Shown: positions 15,493 to 24,476 of the stretch, one piece after another
How positions within the stretch are numbered: the stretch's first letter is position 1
Layout: each line of letters opens with the position of its first letter
Source of the DNA: Lactiplantibacillus mudanjiangensis
GTDB lineage: Bacteria; Bacillota; Bacilli; Lactobacillales; Lactobacillaceae
DNA length: 64,000 bases
Assembly (NCBI RefSeq): GCF_005405385.1
Contig: NZ_BJDY01000008.1
Location: 1 to 64,000 of the forward strand
Reading direction: 5' to 3'
The notes under the pieces: model-generated
The model's input: only the letters and a program-made list of their open reading frames with translations
Databases searched by the model: none
Told to the model about the DNA's origin: nothing
Program-made: the position numbers and the translations under genes

Positions 15493-16698
15493 ATGATGAA
15501 CTCACTGGCAATCAACCAGGCTTTAATACAACGACAATTAATGGTGACTTATACACGTTATCAATATAGTGAGGCTGAAACAGTATCACCAATGGGGCCG
15601 TTAACGTTGTTGTCACCTGAATATCGACGTTTAACGCAAACCGTGAATCGGATGCAAGTTGTTCAGACAACCGGACCGGTCGTTTTGACTAATTTAACTG
15701 AACGAAATGTCGCGGCAAAGTTAATCCAATTATTGGCAGTCCCCACGCTACCACCAGTGATGCAACCAATAGCCCCCAGTTCGGCCGTGCTTCAGCAGGC
15801 CTATCAACGCGGGCTATTGGTCACCGGTCGGCAAGTAAACTCATTAACCACCTGGGCAGTACCACATGATCAACTGTTATTAGCCGATTTAGCTGCTCAA
15901 TCAGTCCCGAGTGTTCTAGCGTTGGGACCGTATGACAACACTAACGTGGCAACGATTATTGACGATCAGCGGCAAGTCGTCTTAAGTCAGTTATCAGCGT
16001 CGGCTTTGCCGAAGGGACCAGCAACTTATCAATACACGATTCAGACCACAGCTGGTAAGACCTTACTAACCGGCTTACCATTGGCAGCTGTTACGCCAGC
16101 GTTAATTGGTTTGCAATTAGGATTGTCGCCACAGTGGCTGGGGACCTTGTTATTAGGTCAACCGCTATTACCAGCCCAGGTGTTGGCACATTCACAATTG
16201 ATTTATGAGCAATTACAAGCGACTGCAGCACAACCAATTAAATCAGCAGCCGATGTGATGGCGCTACAAACGGCCACGGATTTGCCAATTGCAACGACTA
16301 TCGGCCAATATCGCTACTGGGATCAAGCTAATCAGCGGCCCTTAACACCGGCGATTTCAGATCTTCTGGTGGTACCGGCTTTAACCACCCTGTACCATGG
16401 GCCTCAAGCTGAGTTACAAACGACTGCTAATCAACTGTCAGCCGGCATCTTGCAAGTGGCGCAGCGCCGGAACTATCGGCTTCAACGGCAATCACGTCAA
16501 TTGATGACACAAGGTCGTGCCGACCGGTTGCGGTTTAGTCGAGGGCAGTTACAAAGTTTCCAAGCACGTCCGCAATCAGAATCACCATTTGGACAGCCGA
16601 TTGAGACGGTTTTTCAAGTTTGGTCGGGCAGTGACCAACTTGGTGTTGATTTATCATTTCAAGCATTAGTGCACCAACTCCTAGACCAGATAGATTAG
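15493..16698 (+). CDS. hypothetical glutamine-rich protein between two WYL regulators
   Basis: Not recognised. The 401-residue product is soluble, unusually rich in Gln, Leu, Thr and Ala, with no signal peptide or membrane segment and no cysteine. It contains weakly repetitive segments such as LLLADLAAQSVPSVLALGPYDN (residues 128-149, abridged here as LLLADLAAQ). GGGAGCGGCGG precedes the double ATG at 15493. Its position between two paralogous WYL regulators hints at common regulation; the function is unknown. Confidence 0.72.
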   Translation: MMNSLAINQALIQRQLMVTYTRYQYSEAETVSPMGPLTLLSPEYRRLTQTVNRMQVVQTTGPVVLTNLTERNVAAKLIQLLAVPTLPPVMQPIAPSSAVLQQAYQRGLLVTGRQVNSLTTWAVPHDQLLLADLAAQSVPSVLALGPYDNTNVATIIDDQRQVVLSQLSASALPKGPATYQYTIQTTAGKTLLTGLPLAAVTPALIGLQLGLSPQWLGTLLLGQPLLPAQVLAHSQLIYEQLQATAAQPIKSAADVMALQTATDLPIATTIGQYRYWDQANQRPLTPAISDLLVVPALTTLYHGPQAELQTTANQLSAGILQVAQRRNYRLQRQSRQLMTQGRADRLRFSRGQLQSFQARPQSESPFGQPIETVFQVWSGSDQLGVDLSFQALVHQLLDQID

Positions 16699-16770
16699 TC
16701 GCGGTTTTACCGCGCATACATAGCAAGACTAGTTTAATCAAACTAAATGATGACTGAATGGGGAGTTGAA

Positions 16771-17748
16771 ATGAACAGTAATGAACGGATTATTGATCTC
16801 TTTATCCGCTTGATGCGCGGGCAGGCCTTATCGGTAGCCGCGTTGGCAACTAAATATCATGTGACGTCGCGAACGATGCAACGTGATCTGGCGAGTATTC
16901 GCGATTTGTTGGCTGCCAGCGAACTCAACTATACGTTGGTTTATCAGCGGCAAACCAAAAAATACATCTTAACGAGTCCTAGCCAAGTCCAGTATTCATC
17001 GGTATTGGCGTTGTTAAAAATTTTGGTGGGTACTCGTGCTTTAAATAAAGTCGAGGTGAAAGCCCTGATAACGCAGCGATTAGCGTTACTTTCCGGTTCG
17101 GAACAGGCGGCTGCTAAAAAATTATTGACTAACAGTTTAACCAAATATGTCCCTGTGGGAACGGGGGTTGCGTTGTTACCGCGGTTGAAACAATTTGCAA
17201 ACTGGATCGAAGCGCGCACGCCAATTAAGTTTGGCTATCGAAATAGTTTAGCAGGGCAGTTAAAAATGGGCCAGGGATTACCCGTGAGTTTATATTTTGC
17301 TGAATTTTATTTTTATGTCGTGTTATATACCGAAACCGATGATAATGTGATTTATCGATTGGACCGATTTGAAACGGTGGTCCCGGTAAAGAATAAAGCT
17401 TTACAGCAGCGGTATGATCGCAAACTGGATGAGGGGGACTTCCTCGCCAAAACGGTTTTATTAAGTGGTGGGCACGAGGTAACGTATACGTTCCGTTATT
17501 GGTCGGCACCACAAACCGCGTTAGATCGACTGCCACATTCTAAAATTATTAAGCATTGGCCTGATCACAGTGTGACCATTAAGGCGAATTCATTTGAACA
17601 AGGATCCTTGATGTGGCTACTGGGGCAAGGATCACAAGCACAAGTCTTGTCGCCACAACGGTTAGTCTCGGCCCTGCAGCAAGAGTTAGCCAAAACATTG
17701 CAGTACTACCAAGTCAAAGTGGAAAATCAAGAGGGGATTAAAGAATGA
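16771..17748 (+). CDS. WYL-domain transcriptional regulator, paralogue
   Basis: The 325-residue protein has the same layout as the product of the gene at 14003: HTH at residues 19-43 (VAALATKYHVTSRTMQRDL) and a WYL-type domain in the second half, with the matching YWSAPQTALDRLPHSKI stretch. I start it at ATG 16771 because GGGGAG lies 6 nt before it; the frame open from 16747 has no ribosome site. The stop overlaps the next gene in ATGA, so the regulator is translationally coupled to a secreted protein, an unusual partner. Ligand and targets are unknown. Confidence 0.82.
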   Translation: MNSNERIIDLFIRLMRGQALSVAALATKYHVTSRTMQRDLASIRDLLAASELNYTLVYQRQTKKYILTSPSQVQYSSVLALLKILVGTRALNKVEVKALITQRLALLSGSEQAAAKKLLTNSLTKYVPVGTGVALLPRLKQFANWIEARTPIKFGYRNSLAGQLKMGQGLPVSLYFAEFYFYVVLYTETDDNVIYRLDRFETVVPVKNKALQQRYDRKLDEGDFLAKTVLLSGGHEVTYTFRYWSAPQTALDRLPHSKIIKHWPDHSVTIKANSFEQGSLMWLLGQGSQAQVLSPQRLVSALQQELAKTLQYYQVKVENQEGIKE

Positions 17749-18260
17749 AATTAAATCAGTTGATGGGAATTTTAGGCGTGACATTAATGATAGGGACCGC
17801 TAGTCCAGTAGTCGCACCAAATGTGATTGCGCAGGCTAAAACAAAAACTACCTTAAAAACGTTTCCTAAGTCGATTCGCGGAACATGGCATATCTATAAT
17901 CCAGCTGGTAGAAACTACCATGCCGTGCGTTTTACAGCGAAAGGGTTGGCGTGGCAAGAAAATGTATCGACGAGACTTGGACAACCGGATAAACTAAAAG
18001 TTCATAAATTGCCTTTTTCTGGAACTCGGAAAGCGGACAGTTGGCAGTGGGTTTTTGCAATAAAAAAACAAGGTTTTGTCAAAGTTAGTGCTTGGGATAA
18101 GACGGTCACTTTACCACCAGAGGGTTATTACCGTGTCATTCAGAAAAAATATCAAGGTAAGAAGATCCGAGTGTTACAACAAACGAATCAGTTAACCGGT
18201 CATCGGTATTATGAGTATTCTTATACAACCAAAAAATTAGCAAAACATTTTGCTAAATAA
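17745..18260 (+). CDS. secreted protein of unknown function
   Basis: The 171-residue product has a clear Sec signal peptide: basic start, hydrophobic core LMGILGVTLMIGTASPVVA, and a likely cut after the AQA near residue 31. The mature part (about 140 residues) is very basic (pI well above 9 by eye) and beta-rich, with many Trp, Tyr and Lys, a pattern seen in lactobacillus extracellular proteins of unknown function. It has no LPxTG or membrane anchor. Its ATG overlaps the TGA of the WYL regulator, so the two are coupled. Confidence 0.75.
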   Translation: MKLNQLMGILGVTLMIGTASPVVAPNVIAQAKTKTTLKTFPKSIRGTWHIYNPAGRNYHAVRFTAKGLAWQENVSTRLGQPDKLKVHKLPFSGTRKADSWQWVFAIKKQGFVKVSAWDKTVTLPPEGYYRVIQKKYQGKKIRVLQQTNQLTGHRYYEYSYTTKKLAKHFAK

Positions 18261-18278
18261 CTTGATTAATAGCCATAA

Positions 18279-18469
18279 ACTAACCGGAGTCAGTCAGTGA
18301 TGGCGCCGACCGTGAAAACATCGTTAGTCCGGATGGCTTTGCCGGACTTTACGATGTGGACGACTTTTGAGACTAGTGGGTTTAGCTAGGCTTAAAAGCG
18401 AGGTGGAAGCCTGCACTTTGGCTGGAGCCGGTTCCACAGCCGGCAGAATCACTGGCTGACGTAGGTGAC
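18279..18469 (+). repeat. 190-bp MITE-like intergenic repeat, copy A
   Basis: Nearly the whole segment recurs in inverted orientation at 22436-22625. Its ends are inverted to each other (GTCAGTCAGTGAT at the left, the complement of GTCAGCCAGTGAT at the right), so a copy can fold back on itself. No coding capacity. This looks like a non-autonomous palindromic element dispersed in the genome. Confidence 0.8.
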
Positions 18470-18532
18470 TAAAGTCAATGCTAGTAAGGTTCTTCACCGC
18501 CATCGTTATTTTTCAACCAGTAAATAACAGAT

Positions 18533-18575
18533 AAAAGGCAGTGATCATCATTTTAACGATGGTCACTGCCTTTTA
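18533..18575. terminator. bidirectional terminator
   Basis: AAAAGGCAGTGATCATC pairs with GATGGTCACTGCCTTTT around an 8-nt loop, with A on the left and T on the right, serving the convergent genes at 17745 and 18578. Confidence 0.85.
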
Positions 18576-18577
18576 AT

Positions 18578-19069
18578 TTAAAATTCTTTAACTAAGTTGT
18601 ACCAAACTTCACCAGCATGATCGGAATCAGCTTGGCCTTCATTGGTGTAGCCATTTTTTTCGTAGAATGGCACTAATCGTTTTAAGCAAGTTAATGTAAT
18701 GCCAACACGGTTTTGCGTTTGAGCAACGCGTGCAAATTCAGCGAGTAATTGACTGCCAAGTCCGCTACCTTGGGTACTTGGTGCGACCGCCAAACTTAAA
18801 ACAGTTTGGTATTTTGCTTGAGCGGCATTAGGTTGAACCGCCTCAAATAGGTCGTCAGTAATATAGCGTTGGTCGCTAGCTGGTCCTACGATGTAACCTG
18901 CGACATGACCAGTATCATCTTTAGCCACGATAAAGGTGTCACTAATCGTCGCAATCCGCTGGGCCATGCTTGTTTCACTGGCCGCTTCATCCGGAGTGAA
19001 ACCGGCTTGTTCGATGGCCATAATTTCTTTAATATCCAGCGGTTGCGCTGATGCAAAGGTAAATGTCAT
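18578..19069 (-). CDS. GNAT-family N-acetyltransferase
   Basis: The 163-residue protein is of typical GNAT size. The acetyl-CoA site motif A is visible at residues 89-110 (LSLAVAPSTQGSGLGSQLLAEF, with Q/R-x-x-G-x-G as QGSGLG), followed by a conserved FYEKNGY near 130. It would transfer an acetyl group from acetyl-CoA to an amine of a small molecule or protein; the substrate cannot be predicted. GAGGCG precedes ATG 19069. The gene stands alone, convergent with the secreted-protein gene. Confidence 0.85.
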   Translation of the reverse strand: MTFTFASAQPLDIKEIMAIEQAGFTPDEAASETSMAQRIATISDTFIVAKDDTGHVAGYIVGPASDQRYITDDLFEAVQPNAAQAKYQTVLSLAVAPSTQGSGLGSQLLAEFARVAQTQNRVGITLTCLKRLVPFYEKNGYTNEGQADSDHAGEVWYNLVKEF

Positions 19070-19243
19070 ATTAAAAACGCCTCAATTCATTATCATTATC
19101 GATATCATAGCATGATTAGTCATTGCGATAAAGCAGCGAGCTTTTAGGATAAAGTTAACATATTGAGCGATGATTATTCGAATATAAATAATGAAAAGGT
19201 TTGCTGGTGAAAAAAGAATAATTATGTAAACGGGGCAACGCGA

Positions 19244-19495
19244 ATGAGAAAAACGGAAAACCAGGTTGAAAAGGGTCATTTTAAGATGTATAAATCCGGG
19301 CGCTAGTGGCTTGCTAACCGCGCAAGCTGTAACTGATCAAACAATGGTTACAAACGACATCTGATCAAGACGAGACAACAACCACGCAAACAGCAGTCAA
19401 AATTTAATGAAGCGACCTTGCCACAAACGGCTGACGAGCCAAGTTGGGTCGCTGTGTTGATGGGATGGTTGGATTACGTAAACGAAGTTAAATAG
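19244..19495 (+). pseudogene. remnant of an LPxTG surface protein with KxYKxGKxW-type signal
   Basis: ATG 19244 opens a frame reading MRKTENQVEKGHFKMYKSGR and then a stop; KMYKSGR matches the start of the KxYKxGKxW export signal of large lactobacillus adhesins. In the next frame SGLLTAQAVTDQT looks like the signal-peptidase region. Near 19420 a further frame reads LPQTADEPSW, the LPQT sortase motif used by this group of lactobacilli, and ends at 19495 without a normal membrane anchor. The head and tail of a large surface protein thus remain joined after a big internal deletion plus frameshifts. It fills the 500-bp gap before proC. Confidence 0.6.
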
Positions 19496-19578
19496 CATGA
19501 CTCAAAAAGCGTTTTAGCACGTTGGATGATGTTGTATAATAGAGACTAATTAAAAGCGTGTGAAAGGACTTAACCAAA

Positions 19579-20373
19579 ATGAAAATTGGATTTATTGGAG
19601 CCGGCAATATGGGCCGCGCTATCATTGACGGCTGGCTAAAAACAAAAACAGTCGCACCAGCAGATTTATATATTCACAGTGCCCATGCGGCGAGTTATGA
19701 ACCTTATGCTAAGGCTAATGGGTTACAAGCGATGGCATCGAATTTGGCTGTAGCCGAAGCGGCGGATGTTATTGTTCTAGCCGTTAAACCCAACATTGCG
19801 TTACACGTTTTGAAGAGTGTTCAACCTGCAATGACGGCTGGCAAATGGGTCATTACGATGGTTTCGGGAATTGATTTAGCCGATTATGAAACCGTTGTGG
19901 GTGCGATGCCAATCTTACGGATCATGCCAAACGTGAATGTTGCAATTGGCGCCGGCATGACGGCATTAGTCGGTAATGATGAATTGACGGCTGACCAATA
20001 TGCTGCCGGACAACAACTCTTCGATGCTTTAGGCGCAACTAGTGAAATTGGCGAAAAAGATTTCAGTACGTTCTCAGCTTTAGCCGGAAGTTCACCAGCT
20101 TACATCTACTTCTTTATTGATGCGATGGCCCGTGCTGGTGTCAAACATGGCTTAGATAAAGCCACTGCAACTAAAATTGCCGCCCAAGCCACACTGGGGA
20201 GCGCCAAGATGGTCTTAGCCTCAGATAAGATTCCATTTGATCTGATTGATCAAGTTTCTTCACCAGGTGGAACGACCGTTGCTGGTTTGTTAGCGATGGA
20301 AGAGGCTGGCTTCATGACCGCGGTGGTTAAAGGGATTGATGCCACGATTGCCAAAGAACTAGGCAATGATTAA
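19579..20373 (+). CDS. proC: pyrroline-5-carboxylate reductase
   Basis: The 264-residue protein is full length. It starts with the NADP-binding Rossmann motif GFIGAGNMGRAI (residues 4-15) and has the conserved SSPAYIYFFIDAMARAGVKHGL near 175-197 and the C-terminal signature DLIDQVSSPGGTT near 226-238. It reduces 1-pyrroline-5-carboxylate to proline with NAD(P)H in the cytosol. GAAAGGA lies about 10 nt before ATG 19579 and a TATAAT at 19535-19540 may be its -10 box. It is monocistronic by spacing (116 nt to nagA, which has its own promoter). Confidence 0.95.
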   Translation: MKIGFIGAGNMGRAIIDGWLKTKTVAPADLYIHSAHAASYEPYAKANGLQAMASNLAVAEAADVIVLAVKPNIALHVLKSVQPAMTAGKWVITMVSGIDLADYETVVGAMPILRIMPNVNVAIGAGMTALVGNDELTADQYAAGQQLFDALGATSEIGEKDFSTFSALAGSSPAYIYFFIDAMARAGVKHGLDKATATKIAAQATLGSAKMVLASDKIPFDLIDQVSSPGGTTVAGLLAMEEAGFMTAVVKGIDATIAKELGND

Positions 20374-20430
20374 CGGCGAGTTGAAGTCAATAAACCTAGT
20401 TAACTTGCAGGAATCCACTGGTTTTAAAGG

Positions 20431-20459
20431 TTGCAAATTTGGTCTATACCGATTATAAT
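20431..20459 (+). promoter_or_regulatory. nagA promoter with NagR-type (dre) operator in the spacer
   Basis: TTGCAA (20431-20436), 17-bp spacer, TATAAT (20454-20459). The spacer contains TGGTCTATACCGA (20440-20452), which matches the GntR/NagR (YvoA, DasR) operator pattern TGGTATAGACCA read on the other strand. Binding of the NagR encoded downstream would occlude the promoter. Confidence 0.75.
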
Positions 20460-20489
20460 GTAACCAGTTAATCCAAGGAGGAATTGTTC

Positions 20490-21626
20490 ATGAGCAAAGT
20501 ATTAAAACATGCCATCATTTATACTGGTCTAGAAAAGATCGATGACGGCTATATTCGTTTCGGTAAGGAAATTGAAGCCGTTGGTCCGATGGATGAATAC
20601 GTCGCCCAACCAGACGATGACATTGAATTCGTCAGTGGGAAGACCATTGTGCCTGGTTTTATCGATGTGCATAGCCACGGTGGTTATAGTTTTGATTCAA
20701 TGGATGGAAATCCAGCTGAAATTAACGAAATGGTCAACGATATGGTGGCCCGTGAAGGGATTACGTCATACTTCTGTACAACTATGACCCAATCTAATGA
20801 AAACTTGGATCATTCGATGAAGGGGATCAATGAAGCAGCCAAAGAAAACCCAGTTATTCAAGGGGTTCATTTGGAAGGCCCATTCATTTCAGCAACCTTT
20901 AAAGGTGCCCAACCTGAAAAGTATATCAAGAATCCTAATGTTGAACTCTTGGACAACTGGAACAAGCTTTCTGGCGGTCGTGTTAAATTAATCACGTATG
21001 CACCAGAAGATCCAGGTTCGCGTGAATTCGAAAAGTATTGCTTGGAAAATGGTATTGTGCCATCAGTTGGTCACAGTAACGCGACCCGGGAACAATTATT
21101 AGCCAGCAAAGCGACTCATGTGACACATTTATACAATGCGCAACGTGAATTCAAGCACCGTGAACCAGGGGTTACTGGTCATGCGATGTTGGAAAACAAC
21201 ATGTACTGCGAATTGATCTGTGATGGATTCCATATCGTCCCTGACATGATCAACTTGGCTTATGAACAAAAGGGTGCCGATCGGTTGGAATTAGTTACCG
21301 ATTCAATGCGGGCTAAGGGCGAACCTGATGGCATTAGTGAATTAGGTGGCCAAAAAGTTATCGTTAAAGATGGTCAAGCTCGTCTTGAAGAAGGTAATTT
21401 AGCTGGTTCTGTGTTAACCTATATCAATGCCTTTAAGAACGTACAAAAATTCACTGGCTGTGGCATTTTTGAAGCTGTTAAGATGTCATCAGTGAACCAA
21501 GCTAATGAATTTGGCTTAACGCGTAAGGGGACTTTGGAAGCCGGTAAAGATGCGGATATTAACGTCTTAGATGCTGACCAAGATCTCGTTGCGACGTATA
21601 GTTATGGGAAGTTAGCTACCAAATAA
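20490..21626 (+). CDS. nagA: N-acetylglucosamine-6-phosphate deacetylase
   Basis: The 378-residue amidohydrolase has the metal-site blocks DVHSHGGY (near 58-65), HLEGPF with the catalytic-site glutamate (near 129-134), GHSNA (near 194-198) and THLYNA (near 212-217), plus LVTDSM (near 270). It converts GlcNAc-6-P to glucosamine-6-P and acetate, a step in amino-sugar use and wall recycling. AAGGAGG lies 8 nt before ATG 20490; a TTG six nt upstream is not needed. nagR follows 27 nt downstream, forming a self-regulated pair. Confidence 0.95.
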   Translation: MSKVLKHAIIYTGLEKIDDGYIRFGKEIEAVGPMDEYVAQPDDDIEFVSGKTIVPGFIDVHSHGGYSFDSMDGNPAEINEMVNDMVAREGITSYFCTTMTQSNENLDHSMKGINEAAKENPVIQGVHLEGPFISATFKGAQPEKYIKNPNVELLDNWNKLSGGRVKLITYAPEDPGSREFEKYCLENGIVPSVGHSNATREQLLASKATHVTHLYNAQREFKHREPGVTGHAMLENNMYCELICDGFHIVPDMINLAYEQKGADRLELVTDSMRAKGEPDGISELGGQKVIVKDGQARLEEGNLAGSVLTYINAFKNVQKFTGCGIFEAVKMSSVNQANEFGLTRKGTLEAGKDADINVLDADQDLVATYSYGKLATK

Positions 21627-21653
21627 ATCATTTAGAAGTAAGGGATGAGGACT

Positions 21654-22355
21654 ATGAGTTCGCCAATTTATATTCAAATTCACAACCAAATTAAACAAGC
21701 CATTGAGGCTGGCCGCTGGGCGGTCGGTGACCGGATTCCATCAGAGCGTGAGCTAGCTGGTCAATTTGATGTGAGTCGAATGACGTTACGCCAAGCGATT
21801 CAAACGTTGGTTGATGAGGGGATACTAGAGCGGCGAGTGGGCGCCGGCACCTTTGTTGCCAATCAAAAAGTGCAAGAAAAGATGTCTGGGGTCACCAGCT
21901 TTACTGATCTAATGCTGGCTCAAGGAAAGGTTCCATCTAGTAAAACCATTTCTTATCATGTGACGAGTCCGTCATTATCCGAAAGTGAAAAGTTGGCGTT
22001 AGAACCCAACGAACAAGTTTTACGGATGGAACGGATTCGTTATGGGGACGATTTGCCAATTTGTTTCGAAGTGGCGACCGTACCTGAACGGTTAGTTAAG
22101 CAATTTACCAAAGAAGAAGTCACGAGTTCACTGTATCGGGCGTTAGAGGAAAAAGCCAGCTTAGTGCCAGGCAAAGCCCAACAAACGGTTTCAGCGATGT
22201 CGGCTTCGGAACGGATTGCGGAATATCTATCCGTACGGCGGGGCGATGCGTTACTCCGACTTCGGCAGATTTCATATTTACAAACGGGTGAACCGTTCGA
22301 GTACGTGCGGACCCAGTATGTCGGAAATCGGTTTGAATTTTATTTAGAAAAATAG
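21654..22355 (+). CDS. nagR: GntR-family (HutC/UTRA) regulator of amino-sugar genes
   Basis: The 233-residue protein has an N-terminal GntR winged helix (residues 3-70, IPSERELAGQFDVSRMTLRQAI) and a C-terminal UTRA ligand domain (about 90-230, ending EPFEYVRTQYVGNRFEFYLE). This is the layout of NagR/YvoA, which binds GlcNAc-6-P or GlcN-6-P and releases its operator. A matching operator lies in the nagA promoter and this gene follows nagA, so autoregulation is likely. ATG 21654 is preferred because AAGGG lies at suitable spacing; ATG 21645 abuts that site. Confidence 0.88.
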   Translation: MSSPIYIQIHNQIKQAIEAGRWAVGDRIPSERELAGQFDVSRMTLRQAIQTLVDEGILERRVGAGTFVANQKVQEKMSGVTSFTDLMLAQGKVPSSKTISYHVTSPSLSESEKLALEPNEQVLRMERIRYGDDLPICFEVATVPERLVKQFTKEEVTSSLYRALEEKASLVPGKAQQTVSAMSASERIAEYLSVRRGDALLRLRQISYLQTGEPFEYVRTQYVGNRFEFYLEK

Positions 22356-22359
22356 TGTG

Positions 22360-22412
22360 TAAAAAAGGTGCGGTTTAAGATGTCAAAATCTTTAAACCAC
22401 ACTTTTTTTATT
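22360..22412 (+). terminator. terminator of nagA-nagR
   Basis: AAAAGGTGCGGTTTAAGAT pairs with ATCTTTAAACCACACTTTT (one wobble and a small bulge), followed by seven T. Confidence 0.8.
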
Positions 22413-22435
22413 TGAAGATGAATGGTGCTAAATTT

Positions 22436-22625
22436 GTCACCTACGTCAGCCAGTGATTCTGCCGGCTGTGGGACCGGCTCCAGCCAAAAAACGGGCTTCC
22501 ACCTCGCTTTTAAGCCTAGCTAAAACCACTAGTCTTAAAAGTCGTCCATATCGTCAGCCCGGAAAAATCATCCGGACTGACGATATTTTCACGGCCGGCG
22601 CCATCACTGGCTGACTCCGGTTAGT
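22436..22625 (-). repeat. 190-bp MITE-like intergenic repeat, copy B (inverted)
   Basis: Inverse copy of 18279-18469 with a few differences, for example in the central loop. It occupies the gap between the nagR terminator and the ABC permease gene. Confidence 0.8.
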
Positions 22626-22711
22626 TCGCGAATACTAATTGATCTAGTTATCGCTATTATAGTCGAGAGTTCAATGTGGCGAACGTCAGGCGGGAAAACA
22701 AGATTCTTGGC

Positions 22712-23482
22712 TTAGAGTTCCTTATACTGCATTAAAATAGCTGAACCAGCCATAGTTAGAAGTAATAGGCCGCCACTGATGCCAAGATAGGGCCCCAGTT
22801 CTGAGACTTTCAAACCACCTAAGGCAACCGATTGAGCGACACCGGTAAAGTTGAGATATTTCAACCAAGTCCAATTGGATAGACTTGCCAGAATACCAAT
22901 TAAGATGGGCCATAAAACAATGCCAACGGTGGCGGCTACGACTGAATTGGTTAAGACCAACATGATGACCCCTAGGCTAAAGATAACGCTAATAAAGAAG
23001 GCTACTGTTAAGGTCATATTACCAATGGTTTGTCCCAGTTTGAGTCCGCTGGTACCTAATGAACGGCCAGCTAGTTTGCCAGTAATGGCGGCTGTCCCAT
23101 AGAAAATTAGAGTGAGGATAAGAATGTTACCTAGCATCATGATGAATTTACCAACAATAAAACCTAAGCGTGTAATACCAGTAATGAGCGTATTTTTATA
23201 AACTTGCTTAGAAAATTCTTGGCCGATAATAATGACAAAAATGGCAATATCAATGTAAAGCAGGACCGTTGAAGATAGGGTGGCACTTTTTAAGCCGGTT
23301 AGGACTGACCAGGCACCGTGGTTTAACCGATCCATTGTTGTATCATCGGTTGAGACCATTAGGCCACCCACACTTTCAGAACTAGTGATGAGGATGCTAA
23401 AAAGTATCGTGATCGCCAAGACAATGTAAGTCCCCCAAGTGTGTAATTGCCGGTAAGTATCGGCGCGTAATTGATTAAGCAT
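22712..23482 (-). CDS. ABC transporter permease (ABC-2 type)
   Basis: The 256-residue protein has about six hydrophobic segments, beginning with YIVLAITILFSILITSS (residues 20-36) and ending GGLLLLTMAGSAILMQY. This is the single-protein permease layout of ABC-2 exporters such as bacteriocin-immunity and antibiotic-peptide systems. Start ATG 23482 has AGGAGGA 8 nt upstream; a start 21 nt further up would lie inside the ATPase gene. It overlaps the ATPase gene end by 8 nt. Together with the ATPase and the divergent two-component system it forms a likely peptide-sensing export module. Confidence 0.85.
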   Translation of the reverse strand: MLNQLRADTYRQLHTWGTYIVLAITILFSILITSSESVGGLMVSTDDTTMDRLNHGAWSVLTGLKSATLSSTVLLYIDIAIFVIIIGQEFSKQVYKNTLITGITRLGFIVGKFIMMLGNILILTLIFYGTAAITGKLAGRSLGTSGLKLGQTIGNMTLTVAFFISVIFSLGVIMLVLTNSVVAATVGIVLWPILIGILASLSNWTWLKYLNFTGVAQSVALGGLKVSELGPYLGISGGLLLLTMAGSAILMQYKEL

Positions 23483-24398
23483 GGGTATTGTCCTCCTTAG
23501 CAATAAGCGTGGTATAGTACTGTTCCAGCGAACCAGACTGTTGAATCAAAGCGGTAACCACAATCCCTTGACTTACAAGTAACTGATTGATGTGACCAGT
23601 GTCTGGGTGAGCCTGTGGTAACCAGATACGGTGATCATCGAGCACACTGAAGGTTTCGAAACCGGCTTGATCTAAAGTCTGACTGGCTAATTGTACTTGG
23701 TCGACCGTAATCATTAAGCCGACTCGATTCGCTTCATCAAGTTCGGCTTTGCTAAGTTGCTTGATTAAGTGACCGTGATGAATAATCCCGAAACGAGTGG
23801 CGACTTGGTATAGCTCTGATAAAATATGACTCGCAATCAGGATAGTTGTATGGCGTTCCGTATTTAACCGCGCAATGAGTTGGCGAAATTCGATAATGCC
23901 AGCTGGATCTAACCCGTTGATTGGTTCATCGAGAATTAAAAAGTCAGGTCGCGGTAAGATGGCGATCGCAAGCCCTAAACGTTGCCGTTGTCCCAGTGAT
24001 AGATGTTTGGCTTTCGTATGCGTTTTTTCGGTCAGTCCCACAAACGCAATGGTTTCAGCAATTAGGTCCGGCTCCGCTAACCCATGTTGCTTGGCGGTTA
24101 AGGTTAAGTTCTGGAGTACGGTTAACCCAGGAAACGCAGCGGGACTTTCAATAATGGCTCCAGTGCGACGCAAGGCTTGTTGATAATGACCAGCATTTTC
24201 ACCTAGTAACGTGATTTGACCTTGATGTAATGCGGATAAGCCAATGATCAACCGCATGAGCGTCGTTTTACCAGCGCCATTTTCGCCAATCAAGCCATAA
24301 ATATCTCTCCGATTGACCGTTAAACTTAACTCGCTTAGTGCTTGGTAATGTCCAAAACGCTTGCTTACATTTTTAATCGTTAAGATTGCTTCTGACAT
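23475..24398 (-). CDS. ABC transporter ATP-binding protein
   Basis: The 307-residue protein has Walker A GENGAGKTT (residues 38-46), the ABC signature LSLGQRQRLGLA (near 134-145), Walker B FLILDEPINGLDP (near 156-168) and a conserved switch histidine ASH near 194. A C-terminal extension of about 85 residues follows, as in BcrA/NatA-type exporters. It powers the permease encoded directly downstream. The gene is divergent from a response regulator gene, the arrangement of BceRS- and NsaRS-like detoxification modules, though the permease is of another type. Confidence 0.9.
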   Translation of the reverse strand: MSEAILTIKNVSKRFGHYQALSELSLTVNRRDIYGLIGENGAGKTTLMRLIIGLSALHQGQITLLGENAGHYQQALRRTGAIIESPAAFPGLTVLQNLTLTAKQHGLAEPDLIAETIAFVGLTEKTHTKAKHLSLGQRQRLGLAIAILPRPDFLILDEPINGLDPAGIIEFRQLIARLNTERHTTILIASHILSELYQVATRFGIIHHGHLIKQLSKAELDEANRVGLMITVDQVQLASQTLDQAGFETFSVLDDHRIWLPQAHPDTGHINQLLVSQGIVVTALIQQSGSLEQYYTTLIAKEDNTHA

Positions 24399-24476
24399 CG
24401 TGATCCCCCCTTGATGACTAAATGATAGTTGACCTTTCTAAAACGTAGTCATAAATAAACCTTAATTAAACCTAAA

